From positions 1 through 18,033 of the forward strand of contig JAJFTX010000123.1 in assembly GCA_021372715.1 (NCBI GenBank): a stretch of 18,033 nucleotides of DNA. The letters are read 5' to 3'. The DNA is from Methanobacterium sp. (GTDB taxonomy: Archaea > Methanobacteriota > Methanobacteria > Methanobacteriales > Methanobacteriaceae). Below the pieces are notes generated by a model. That model was not told the DNA's origin. It ran no database searches and saw nothing but the letters and a program-made list of their open reading frames with translations. Both the position numbers and the translations under genes were made by a program. Below are positions 7,893 to 14,683 of the stretch, piece after piece. Every line of letters starts with the position of its first letter. The first letter of the stretch is position 1.

Positions 7893-10403
7893 ATGAATCT
7901 TCAAGAAGCTTTATCCAAATATAGACCAATAATCATCGTGGTGTTATTATTTTTACTGGCTTTTTCACTTAGAGCAGAAGCCGCAAACTTATCAACAGTT
8001 GCTGATGACTCAAAAGCATTATATCAGGATGCTAATGGACTTCCCTACTTCAGTGAAATGGACTCCTATTTCAACTATAGAATGACTGAAGACTATCTGG
8101 ATCATGGCTATCTAGGAGATACCAAGATAAACGGTACCAGTTGGGACTTACATTCCTACTATCCACCCGGTAGAGAAGCCGAGTATACGCCTTTAATAGT
8201 CTATGTCACGGCCTTTACTTATAAGTTCTTAAATATATTTTCCAAATTACCATTAACCACAATAGCCTTTTGGATAGGTGCTTTTATAGCTTCGCTCGCT
8301 GTAATACCTGCTTATTTCTTTATAAGGAGAGTTACGAATGATTGGGGAGGGATAACTGCTGCTATATTGGTAGCCACAGCCCCAGCATATTTCTCACATA
8401 CCTTCGCTGGATTTTTTGATACAGATCAATTCAATATGCTGTTACCTCTGTTTACTGTATGGTTTTTTATAGAGAGTATCCGAGCAGATAATATTAAGAA
8501 CCGATCTATTTTTGCGGTTTTATCTGCCCTATCTCTGTTTATTTTCTCAACAGCATGGGAAGGATGGATATACATATTTTATTTGTTGATAATAGCTACA
8601 ATAGTTTATTTATTAGTCTCAAATTACTTATTGGGTTGGAAAACCATTAGAAAACGAGATGAATACGCTGGTTCAATGGAGTGGTTCAAGGATCAATCAG
8701 GAATATTTGTACTGGTAGTTTTCATTGTACTAAGCTCAATTTTAATCTTAATTTCCAGTGGACCGTCTGATTTTGCCACATCACTATTAGGTCCTGTAGG
8801 ATTCACTCAACTTCAAGCATCGGTACAACAAACTTCTTCATATCCCAACGTCTTTGTTTCGGTAGCTGAACTTCAAGTACCATCTATAATGGATGCCATG
8901 AATAATGTAGGTGGAATTGTAGTCTTTGCATTCAGTTTACTTGGTTTATTCTTATTATTCTGGCGTTTGAAGCCTAGAAAGAAAGCTGATATGGAAGCTG
9001 ATAAGTCAAACGAGGAGAAGAAGAAATCTCGAGACGATAAATCAAGAAAAAGAAGATCTAAAAAGCAAGCAAAAAAGAGAAAAAAAGAAAAAACTAAGGA
9101 AAAACCCAAAGAAACTGAGAAAAAATTCATAATGCCTGAATTAAAGGATAAAGATAAAAAAGATTACCTTTTATATGCCATATTATTATCTTTATGGTTT
9201 TTAATAACAGCATATGCTCTTACTAAAGGTGTGAGGTTTGCAGAAGCATTTGCACTACCTGTATCTTTATCTGCTGGAATCTTCATTGGATTGATGCTGG
9301 GTTACGTTAAAGGTTACATAAAAACCCCTAGTTTACAGACAGTGGTCATGATAATACTGGTGATAGCTGCTATCTTCGCACCGGTTTACAGTGCCTTTGC
9401 CATTTCAGTTAATGTTCTCCCCGGAACAGATGACTCCATGGTAAACTCATTAACCTGGATAAAGAGTAATACCTCACCTAATACTGTGATAACTTCCTGG
9501 TGGGATTATGGCCATCTATTTGCAGCAGTTGCTGATCGTCCGGTTACTTTCGATGGAGGAACCCAGAACAGTCCCCGTGCATATTGGGTTGGTAAATCAC
9601 TCACAACTAATAATGAGTCATTATCTGCAGGTATACTTAAGATGATAAGTACCAGTGGGGATTTAGGTCCTTTAACCTTGGATAATTATACCAAAAATAC
9701 TGGTAAGAGTGTAGAAATACTTAATAGTATATTGGGTGTTGATAAAGAAACAGCATTGACCATATTAACAACTAATTATGGCTTAAATTCAGAACAAGCT
9801 CAGAAGATCATTAACTATACTCACCCAGATAATCCTAATCCTAATTTACTTATCACCAGCTCTGATATGGTAGGAAAGGCGGGTTGGTGGACCTATTTCG
9901 GAAACTGGAATTTCCAGACCAACAACAGCACAGCTTACAATTATGTCCAGGGCGAAGGAGTGGTTATACCCAGTAATGAAACAGGCCTGAGCAACAATAC
10001 CACGGTTATAATAGCAAATAATGCTGTTATAGCAGAGATAATTGATAACAATATCACTGCGGGTATTGTTAATGTAAATCAATTGCAAAATCAAAATATG
10101 AGTACTTCTGAACTGATAGGTCAGTTAATAACAGGATTACAGGGTAATAGTTCTTTGGTTATTAAACCACATAAGTTAATTGTGATGCAAGATAATAATA
10201 TAACACAGAATGATATAGTATCTAACGACAGCGCCTACTCCGTAATTATTATCAAAAATAACAATACTTACATGACTTATTTGATGAATAAGGAATTGGA
10301 AGATTCTATTTTCACCAAACTATATCTTTTAAAAGGCCAGGGCGTTACTCTGTTCACTTTAGATTATGAACAGCCAGGTGTATTGGTCTGGAAGGTTGTA
10401 TAG
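7893..10403 (+). CDS. aglB: Dolichyl-phosphooligosaccharide-protein glycotransferase AglB (STT3)
   Basis: This 836-residue membrane protein is the catalytic oligosaccharyltransferase that transfers lipid-linked glycan to Asn in N-x-S/T sequons on the outer face of the membrane. Visible catalytic features are the first D-containing motif EMDSY (Asp57), the second DTD motif (Asp176, Asp178), the SVAE (TIXE-type) motif with Glu326 in the external loop, the WWDYG sequon-binding motif (residues 536-540), and a DK-type motif DMVGK (Asp658, Lys662). About 13 hydrophobic segments occupy the first 500 residues and a globular C-terminal domain follows. Residues about 360-411 form a very lysine/arginine-rich cytoplasmic loop, unusual in composition. 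The C-terminal domain contains several sequons (NNST, NETG, NNTT), so self-glycosylation is possible. A GAGG ribosome binding site precedes the ATG and a hairpin terminator follows the gene. Confidence 0.96.
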   Translation: MNLQEALSKYRPIIIVVLLFLLAFSLRAEAANLSTVADDSKALYQDANGLPYFSEMDSYFNYRMTEDYLDHGYLGDTKINGTSWDLHSYYPPGREAEYTPLIVYVTAFTYKFLNIFSKLPLTTIAFWIGAFIASLAVIPAYFFIRRVTNDWGGITAAILVATAPAYFSHTFAGFFDTDQFNMLLPLFTVWFFIESIRADNIKNRSIFAVLSALSLFIFSTAWEGWIYIFYLLIIATIVYLLVSNYLLGWKTIRKRDEYAGSMEWFKDQSGIFVLVVFIVLSSILILISSGPSDFATSLLGPVGFTQLQASVQQTSSYPNVFVSVAELQVPSIMDAMNNVGGIVVFAFSLLGLFLLFWRLKPRKKADMEADKSNEEKKKSRDDKSRKRRSKKQAKKRKKEKTKEKPKETEKKFIMPELKDKDKKDYLLYAILLSLWFLITAYALTKGVRFAEAFALPVSLSAGIFIGLMLGYVKGYIKTPSLQTVVMIILVIAAIFAPVYSAFAISVNVLPGTDDSMVNSLTWIKSNTSPNTVITSWWDYGHLFAAVADRPVTFDGGTQNSPRAYWVGKSLTTNNESLSAGILKMISTSGDLGPLTLDNYTKNTGKSVEILNSILGVDKETALTILTTNYGLNSEQAQKIINYTHPDNPNPNLLITSSDMVGKAGWWTYFGNWNFQTNNSTAYNYVQGEGVVIPSNETGLSNNTTVIIANNAVIAEIIDNNITAGIVNVNQLQNQNMSTSELIGQLITGLQGNSSLVIKPHKLIVMQDNNITQNDIVSNDSAYSVIIIKNNNTYMTYLMNKELEDSIFTKLYLLKGQGVTLFTLDYEQPGVLVWKVV

Positions 10404-10418
10404 TACTGATCAAATGTT

Positions 10419-10463
10419 GATTTGTAAATAGATGTATTTACAAATCATAATTCCTATTTTTTT
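10419..10463 (+). terminator. Hairpin terminator after aglB
   Basis: A perfect 12-bp inverted repeat, GATTTGTAAATA (10419-10430) with its complement (10435-10446), has a 4-nt GATG loop. It starts 15 nt after the aglB stop and is followed 10 nt later by seven T residues (10457-10463). The stem is AT-rich but long and perfect. Hairpins are not generally required for archaeal termination; the T tract may be the active part. Confidence 0.6.
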
Positions 10464-10480
10464 CAGTTAATATAACTAGT

Positions 10481-10550
10481 GAAAACTGGTTTTCGAATTA
10501 AAAATGTCCGAATGAACCTCGGTTCTGTGAAAATTTTTTAAGTAAAAAAT
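10481..10550. promoter_or_regulatory. Cluster of three palindromes upstream of the DRG gene
   Basis: Three short palindromes each have a 2-nt centre: GAAAAC-TG-GTTTTC (10481-10494), GAACC-TC-GGTTC (10514-10525) and ATTTTTTA-AG-TAAAAAAT (10533-10550). Their centres are 32 and 22 bp apart, near three and two helical turns, so all face one side of the DNA. They lie between the aglB terminator and the DRG gene. They could be operator half-sites for a dimeric regulator. The third is pure A/T apart from its centre and may be chance. Confidence 0.35.
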
Positions 10551-10619
10551 GAGATACATTAATCTATCAGAGTTTTAATGTGAGTTTAGTATCAGCTTAT
10601 AAGTTTATATGTGAATTTT

Positions 10620-11714
10620 ATGGCTATTGATGATAGAATAAGGAAGATAGAGGAAGAAATCAAAAAAACTCCCTACAATAAGGCTACATCCCATCATATA
10701 GGGAAATTAAAAGCTAAATTATCACGCCTTAAGGAAGAATCCATTCAAAGAAGCGGTTCCGGTTCTAAAGGGAGGGGTTTCCATATTAAAAAGAGTGGAG
10801 ACTCTACGGTGGTGCTAGTGGGGTTTCCTTCAGTAGGTAAATCCACCATTTTAAACCAGATCACCAATGCTGAGTCAAAAATAGGTGAATATGAATTCAC
10901 CACATTGGAGATAATTCCGGGTATAATGGAGTACAAAGGAGCTAAAATACAAATATTTGATATACCGGGCATAATAACCGGGGCATCCAAAGGAAAAGGA
11001 AGAGGAAAAGAGATTCTTTCAGTCTCTAGAAATGCAGATTTAATACTGGTAATACTGGATGTTTTCAATCCCCAGCATCTGCAGGTGATCATTGATGAAC
11101 TTAGAAATATAGGTATAAGACCTAATGAGTCCGTTCCAGATGTTACTGTTAAAAAAAGAAAGATAGGTGGAATTAATTTATCATCCACAGTTAATCTCAC
11201 CAAAATCGATGAGAGAACTATCAGATCAATCTTAAATGAATATGGGATACACAGTGCCGATGTTCTAATTAGAGATGATGTTTCTATAGACCAGTTCATA
11301 GATTCTTTAGATACTAGTTGCTGTTACATTCCCATGCTATTAGTAGTGAATAAAGTAGACCTGGCAGATGATGAATATTTACAGAAATTAAAATCAGAGC
11401 TTCCAGAAGCCATATATATTGCTGCAGATAGGGGATACAACATAGATCTATTAAGAGAAAAAATATTCGAAGAACTGAATCTTATAAGAATTTATCTAAA
11501 ACCCCAAGGACGTAAAACAGATTATGAAGAACCATTAATAGTTAGAAAAGAATCCACAATAGAAGAGGTGGCTTTAAAGTTACATAGGGATTTTGTACGT
11601 AACTTCCGTCAGGCACGAGTATGGGGTTCCTCTGTGAAATTTCCTGGCCAGAAGGTGGGATTGGATCACCATCTGGAGGATGAAGATGTGTTAAGGATAA
11701 TAATAAAAAAATAA
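10620..11714 (+). CDS. DRG/Rbg-family GTP-binding protein
   Basis: The 364-residue protein belongs to the developmentally regulated GTP-binding (DRG/Rbg) branch of the Obg superfamily of translation-associated GTPases. It begins with the lysine-rich helical segment typical of DRGs (KTPYNKATSHHIGKLKAKL), then the G domain: G1 GFPSVGKST (about residues 68-76), G2 around YEFTTLE, G3 DIPGI, and G4 NKVD. An S5D2L-like helical insertion follows G3, and a C-terminal TGS domain spans about residues 285-364 and ends in the expected DHHLEDEDVLRIII segment. Eukaryotic DRGs bind ribosomes and help stalled translation; the archaeal role is inferred to be similar. I prefer ATG 10620 over the in-frame GTG at 10611, since GTGA there can serve as ribosome binding site 5 nt upstream and DRG proteins usually begin near this point. 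No terminator is obvious before thi4. Confidence 0.93.
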   Translation: MAIDDRIRKIEEEIKKTPYNKATSHHIGKLKAKLSRLKEESIQRSGSGSKGRGFHIKKSGDSTVVLVGFPSVGKSTILNQITNAESKIGEYEFTTLEIIPGIMEYKGAKIQIFDIPGIITGASKGKGRGKEILSVSRNADLILVILDVFNPQHLQVIIDELRNIGIRPNESVPDVTVKKRKIGGINLSSTVNLTKIDERTIRSILNEYGIHSADVLIRDDVSIDQFIDSLDTSCCYIPMLLVVNKVDLADDEYLQKLKSELPEAIYIAADRGYNIDLLREKIFEELNLIRIYLKPQGRKTDYEEPLIVRKESTIEEVALKLHRDFVRNFRQARVWGSSVKFPGQKVGLDHHLEDEDVLRIIIKK

Positions 11715-11724
11715 ATTGATAAAA

Positions 11725-11736
11725 TAACAATTGTTA
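11725..11736. promoter_or_regulatory. 12-bp perfect palindrome upstream of thi4 promoter
   Basis: TAACAATTGTTA is a perfect palindrome about 27 bp upstream of the thi4 TATA box (TATATATA, 11764-11771). The position suits an activator or repressor site. Small A/T-rich palindromes occur by chance, so confidence is low. Confidence 0.25.
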
Positions 11737-11763
11737 ATAATTCTATAACCGAATATGATAACA

Positions 11764-11771
11764 TATATATA
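11764..11771 (+). promoter_or_regulatory. TATA box for thi4
   Basis: TATATATA within ACATATATATAAAAA predicts transcription starting near 11795 and a leader of about 55 nt. I see no conserved TPP riboswitch (no CUGAGA-type core) in the leader. Confidence 0.4.
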
Positions 11772-11836
11772 AAAATTTTAAAATGATTAAAAATCCTGTT
11801 CTAATAAAAAAAAGTATAAGATGGTAATTATAATAT

Positions 11837-11843
11837 GAGGGTG
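11837..11843 (+). promoter_or_regulatory. thi4: Ribosome binding site that decides the thi4 start
   Basis: GAGGGTG is 6 nt before ATG 11850. An in-frame ATG at 11835 overlaps this site and has no binding site of its own, so 11850 is the better start. Confidence 0.6.
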
Positions 11844-11849
11844 TTAGAA

Positions 11850-12626
11850 ATGGTTTTAGATGATATAAAAATTTCAAAGGCTATTATTGAAGGATATATA
11901 GATGAATTATTGGATTACACCGATATGGATGTGGCTATAGGTGGCGGAGGTCCTGCAGGACTAACTGCCGGATACTATCTGGCTAAATCCGGATTAAAAG
12001 TAGCTCTATTCGAGAGAAAGCTTAGTATGGGTGGCGGAATGTGGGGTGGCGGTATGATGTTCAATAAAATCGTTGTCCAGGAAGAAAGTAAAAGAATTCT
12101 AGATGAATTCAGTATCAAATACACAGAATATGAGGATCAGTATTATGTGGCGGATTCAATAGAATCTGCTTCCACACTATGCTCAAAAGCTTGTCAAGCC
12201 GGTTTAAAAGTCTTCAACCTGATAGAAATTGAAGATCTGATGATAAAAGAAAAAGGAGTTGAGGGACTGGTCTTAAACTGGAGTGCAGTGGAGATAGCAG
12301 GACTTCATGTTGATCCACTAACCGTAAGATCCCAGGCGGTAATCGATGCCACAGGACATCCCTGTGAAATCGTGAAGATCATCCAGGAAAAAATGGGAGC
12401 CCAACTTAATACAAGCACCGGTAAGATCATGGGTGAAAAATCCATGTGGGCCGAGGCCGCAGAAAACACAGTTACCAATAATACAGGGGAAATATATCCG
12501 GGTCTATATGTAACTGGTATGGCAGCCAACGCGGTACACGGATCACCACGGATGGGACCGATTTTTGGTGGAATGCTTCTATCCGGTGAAAAAGTAGCTC
12601 AACTGCTCATTGAAAAACTCAAATAG
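11850..12626 (+). CDS. thi4: Archaeal Thi4: sulfide-dependent thiazole synthase
   Basis: The 258-residue protein is a Thi4-family flavin-fold enzyme making the thiazole half of thiamine from NAD and glycine. It shows the dinucleotide-binding motif GGGGPAGLTAGYYLAKSG, then FERKLSMGGGMWGGGMMFNK, a DATGHPCEIV segment and the C-terminal GMAANAVHGSPRMGPIFGGM block. At the position where yeast Thi4 has its sulfur-donating cysteine (Cys205, in CCMDP), this protein has histidine (GLHVDP), as described for methanogen enzymes that use free sulfide and metal catalytically instead of acting once. I assign start 11850 on the ribosome binding site at 11837. A relative, ribose-1,5-bisphosphate isomerase, is unrelated in sequence and excluded. 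No other thiamine gene is nearby. Confidence 0.95.
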   Translation: MVLDDIKISKAIIEGYIDELLDYTDMDVAIGGGGPAGLTAGYYLAKSGLKVALFERKLSMGGGMWGGGMMFNKIVVQEESKRILDEFSIKYTEYEDQYYVADSIESASTLCSKACQAGLKVFNLIEIEDLMIKEKGVEGLVLNWSAVEIAGLHVDPLTVRSQAVIDATGHPCEIVKIIQEKMGAQLNTSTGKIMGEKSMWAEAAENTVTNNTGEIYPGLYVTGMAANAVHGSPRMGPIFGGMLLSGEKVAQLLIEKLK

Positions 12627-12630
12627 ACAT

Positions 12631-12721
12631 TATAAAAGTAGATAGAGATTCAAAATAAACATATAATAATGATAGAAACTCAGATACATAATATAAAAAT
12701 AGATAGAAGTTTAAATGAACA
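12631..12721. repeat. Degenerate 30/31-bp tandem repeat, three units, between thi4 and the AK6 gene
   Basis: Three units share a TATAAWARTAGATAGA-like core followed by a less conserved half ending near AACAT. The GATAGA cores are at 12641, 12671 and 12702, a period of 30 then 31 bp. The repeat begins just after the thi4 stop. Sequence is A/T-rich but the GATAGA anchors and period are regular. It resembles in size, not in sequence, the 33-bp repeat at 1389. Function unknown. Confidence 0.5.
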
Positions 12722-12793
12722 TTAATCAAAGATTAGGATAAATCAATTAAAGGAATTGGTGTATCGACCATATTAATTATTAAGAACTAGAAA

Positions 12794-13333
12794 ATGATTT
12801 TATTTATAACTGGAACTCCAGGCACTGGAAAAAGCACAGTAGCTAGTCTCTTAAAGGAAAAGACTGGACTAAGATTAATAGATTTAAATCAACTAATCAA
12901 CGATGAGGAACTTTATACAGGAATCCATGAAGAATGGAAATATAAAATCGTTGATTTAGATGCCCTGTGTCAAAGTTTAAATAATATAATTGCAGATTTA
13001 AAGGATCAGGAAGATCTTCTGGTGGAAGGCCATCTATCCCATTTTTGTAAAGGGGCAGATGTGATGGTAGTACTAAGGGCACATCCAGATATATTAAGGA
13101 AACGTCTTAAAAATAAAGGATTTCCTGAAAAAAAGATTAATGAGAATATAGAGGCCGAGGCTCTGGATGTATGTGCCTTTGAAGCTTTTCAAACGTATGG
13201 TGATAAGACCAATGAGATAAACACCAGCGATAAAAAACCAGAAGAAGTGGCGGATATAATTAATAAAATTATGATCGGTGAAGAATATCTTCCCGTTGGC
13301 CAAGTTGATTTCTTTGATTATCTGATTACATGA
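12794..13333 (+). CDS. AK6/Fap7-type adenylate kinase-like NTPase
   Basis: The 179-residue P-loop protein begins directly with Walker A GTPGTGKST (residues 7-15) and continues with LIDLNQLI, DLDAL, VEGHLSHF and the LRKRLKNKGFPEKKINENIEAEALDV region split across the NMP and LID areas. This pattern matches the AK6 (Fap7/hCINAP) branch of adenylate kinases, where the VEGHLSH motif and a short LID are typical. Eukaryotic Fap7 helps final 18S rRNA maturation through contact with ribosomal protein uS11; archaeal homologues are thought to act in small-subunit assembly as well as having adenylate kinase activity. No ribosome binding site is visible just before the ATG; an AAAGGAATTGGTG stretch lies too far upstream. 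Its position before the RNase P/ribosomal operon fits a ribosome-assembly role. Confidence 0.9.
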   Translation: MILFITGTPGTGKSTVASLLKEKTGLRLIDLNQLINDEELYTGIHEEWKYKIVDLDALCQSLNNIIADLKDQEDLLVEGHLSHFCKGADVMVVLRAHPDILRKRLKNKGFPEKKINENIEAEALDVCAFEAFQTYGDKTNEINTSDKKPEEVADIINKIMIGEEYLPVGQVDFFDYLIT

Positions 13334-13462
13334 AATAAGAAAAAATAATATTCTAATAATCTATAATCCAGAAAATATAAATTTTTTAGTAAAATAATTT
13401 CATATAAAATTTAAAACTACATTAATAATCTATATTGTAAAGACATCAACCCATTATAAGAA

Positions 13463-13601
13463 AGCTTTTTAAAGGGTGAAGTAGATAAATCATTTTATTA
13501 TTCTTAAGTACATATTTCGGATTTGAACTTAATTTCGTCTTTAGTTGAGATTCAACCCCTAAAACTTAAGAGGAAAATCTATCTACCAATTTCTGAAAGC
13601 T
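13463..13601 (+). ncRNA. Candidate structured leader or small RNA upstream of rnp4
   Basis: Three nested complementary segments form a collinear rod: AGCTTT (13463-13468) with AAAGCT (13596-13601); GTAGATAAAT (13481-13490) with ATCTATCTAC (13577-13586), 9 of 10 pairs; and TCTTAAGT (13502-13509) with ACTTAAGA (13564-13571), 8 perfect pairs. Inside is a perfect hairpin GTTGA-GAT-TCAAC (13544-13556) extended by TTTA/TAAA. TTGAA at 13524-13528 could compete for the same TTCAA, giving an alternative fold. A TATA-like box near 13433 would start the RNA at the base of the outer stem. The element ends 18 nt before the rnp4 TTG start. It matches no RNA I recognise: not tRNA, RNase P RNA or SRP RNA. 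Coupling to the operon is inference. Confidence 0.4.
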
Positions 13602-13608
13602 CCAGCAC

Positions 13609-13613
13609 GAGGT
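13609..13613 (+). promoter_or_regulatory. rnp4: Ribosome binding site supporting the rnp4 TTG start
   Basis: GAGGT lies 6 nt upstream of TTG 13620. The next in-frame ATG (13647) would remove the conserved basic RRGRRQRW N-terminus, so TTG is preferred. Confidence 0.6.
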
Positions 13614-13619
13614 TAAACT

Positions 13620-13991
13620 TTGAGAAGGGGAAGAAGACAAAGATGGATGATTAAAATTGCAGAAGAGAGAATGAAAATCCTTTTCCATCGGGCTGAAGAG
13701 GAAATATCTCATCATCCCGAGAGATCACATCGTTACGCCCAGATGGCCCGTAACATAGCTCAAAAATACAATTTAAAAAATCAGCCCCATTGGAATATTA
13801 GACAATGCAAAAGTTGCCATAAATTTCTTAAACCAGGATTGAACTCCCAAATAAGACTATCAAATTCATCAATCCATATAAAATGCTTGGAATGTGGAGA
13901 AATTAGAAGAATACCTTATATAAAAGAGAAAAAAATGAGAAGGAGAAAAAATATTGAATCCCACACCTTCAAAAAAAGAATTAATGAATAG
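13620..13991 (+). CDS. rnp4: RNase P protein component 4 (Rpp21/Rnp4)
   Basis: The 123-residue protein is the archaeal Rpp21 homologue, which binds the specificity domain of RNase P RNA together with Rpp29 and aids 5' maturation of tRNA. The N-terminal half is two basic helices (AEERMKILFHRAEEE, then HPERSHRYAQMARNIAQKYN). The C-terminal zinc ribbon has Cys63, Cys66, Cys89 and Cys92 (CKSC...CLEC). The basic tail is rich in Lys and Arg. The start codon is TTG, supported by GAGGT at 13609. It opens the expression operon and overlaps the following CRM-domain gene by 38 bp if that gene uses its TTG start. A structured element of about 140 nt lies immediately upstream, which could regulate the whole operon. 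Confidence 0.92.
   Translation: MRRGRRQRWMIKIAEERMKILFHRAEEEISHHPERSHRYAQMARNIAQKYNLKNQPHWNIRQCKSCHKFLKPGLNSQIRLSNSSIHIKCLECGEIRRIPYIKEKKMRRRKNIESHTFKKRINE
13941..13945 (+). promoter_or_regulatory. Ribosome binding site supporting the CRM gene TTG start
   Basis: AGGAG inside the rnp4 coding region is 8 nt before TTG 13954. The alternative in-frame ATG at 13984 lacks a comparable site. Confidence 0.5.
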
Positions 13992-14217
13992 ATCACTTTC
14001 CACAATCACCATAAACATAGGAAAATCAGGAGTAAAAGAGAGCGTCGTAGAAGAAATAAATAGACAGCTCAAAGCTCGAGAAGTAGTGAAGATCAGGTTT
14101 TCTAAGGCAATATCCTTAGATAAGAAGAAAAATATCGATAATATAATGGAAAAAACCAATTCTAAACTGATTGATCTTAGAGGTAATGTTGCAGTAATAT
14201 TTAAGAAAAAAAGATAA
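13954..14217 (+). CDS. YhbY-type CRM-domain RNA-binding protein
   Basis: The 87-residue protein is a single CRM (chloroplast RNA splicing and ribosome maturation) domain. The hallmark GxxG-type loop is INIGKSGVKES (about residues 20-30), followed by the VVEEINRQLKAREVVKIRF strand-helix region and the DLRGNVAVIFKKK C-terminal strand. Bacterial YhbY binds pre-50S particles; the archaeal protein is presumed to help large-subunit assembly. The start is uncertain: TTG 13954 has an AGGAG site and gives a 38-bp overlap with rnp4, while ATG 13984 gives an 8-bp overlap but no clear site. I keep the TTG with moderate certainty. Neighbours in RNA processing and ribosomal protein genes support the ribosome role. 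Confidence 0.88.
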   Translation: MNPTPSKKELMNRSLSTITINIGKSGVKESVVEEINRQLKAREVVKIRFSKAISLDKKKNIDNIMEKTNSKLIDLRGNVAVIFKKKR

Positions 14218-14232
14218 TATTGGAGGATAAAT

Positions 14233-14670
14233 ATGACCACAATTTATGATGTACCTGCAGATATGCTAATAAGCGAACTTGCAAAGGAATTAAAGGCAAA
14301 TAAGAAGATAAATCAGCCTGAATGGGCACAATTTGTAAAAACAGGTGTCCACAAAGAAAGAAGACCCGAAAACCCAGACTGGTGGTATGTGCGATGCGCA
14401 TCTATACTAAGAAGAGTTTACATAGATGGTCCTGTCGGAATTAACAGCCTTAAAACATATTATGGCGGAAAAAAAGACAGAGGATCCAATCCAGAGAAAT
14501 TCAAACCAGGTAGTGGTGCAGTTATTAGAGGAGCGCTACATCAATTAGAAGCTGCCGGGTATATTGAAAAAATAGGAGAAGGTAGACAGGTAACCTCCCA
14601 GGGAAAATCATTCCTGGATAAAACATCTCATCAGTTAAAAAAAGAAATTCCCGAACTAGCTAAATACTAA
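14233..14670 (+). CDS. rps19e: Ribosomal protein eS19
   Basis: The 145-residue protein is ribosomal protein S19e of the small subunit, shared by archaea and eukaryotes. Diagnostic segments are TIYDVPADMLISELAKELK at the N-terminus, KERRPENPDWWYVRCASILRR in the middle and YGGKKDRGSNP before the winged-helix part that ends in HQLEAAGYIEKIGEGRQVT. A GGAGG ribosome binding site lies 7 nt before the ATG. It sits 15 bp after the CRM-domain gene and 13 bp before pdcd5, so it is clearly within the operon. Length is as expected and no anomalies are seen. Confidence 0.97.
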   Translation: MTTIYDVPADMLISELAKELKANKKINQPEWAQFVKTGVHKERRPENPDWWYVRCASILRRVYIDGPVGINSLKTYYGGKKDRGSNPEKFKPGSGAVIRGALHQLEAAGYIEKIGEGRQVTSQGKSFLDKTSHQLKKEIPELAKY

Positions 14671-14683
14671 GCGGAGGCTATAT

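Larger units (their letters stand above)
13334..13619. other. 286-bp spacer between the AK6 gene and rnp4
   Basis: The first 130 bp are very A/T-rich and contain a 12-bp direct repeat, TAATAATCTATA, at 13354 and 13423. The later copy overlaps a TATA-like stretch near 13429-13438, which predicts transcription from about 13460. The remainder is less A/T-rich and forms the nested inverted-repeat element listed separately. No tRNA or open reading frame is visible. Confidence 0.6.

Noticed and set aside
10745..11299. 184-residue minus-strand open frame inside the DRG GTPase gene
   Set aside because: Antisense to conserved G-domain codons, with no recognisable motif or promoter.
11772..11849. TPP riboswitch in the thi4 leader
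   Set aside because: The leader is short, A/T-rich and has none of the conserved TPP aptamer core sequences.
13463..13601. tRNA or RNase P RNA gene upstream of rnp4
   Set aside because: No T-arm GTTCRA-type consensus in a cloverleaf context, no CCA or acceptor stem, too short and too A/T-rich for RNase P RNA, and none of its conserved core is visible.
13869..14240. 123-residue minus-strand open frame across rnp4 and the CRM gene
   Set aside because: It lies opposite two recognised genes; its Phe/Leu/Ser-rich composition is the mirror of lysine-rich coding sequence.
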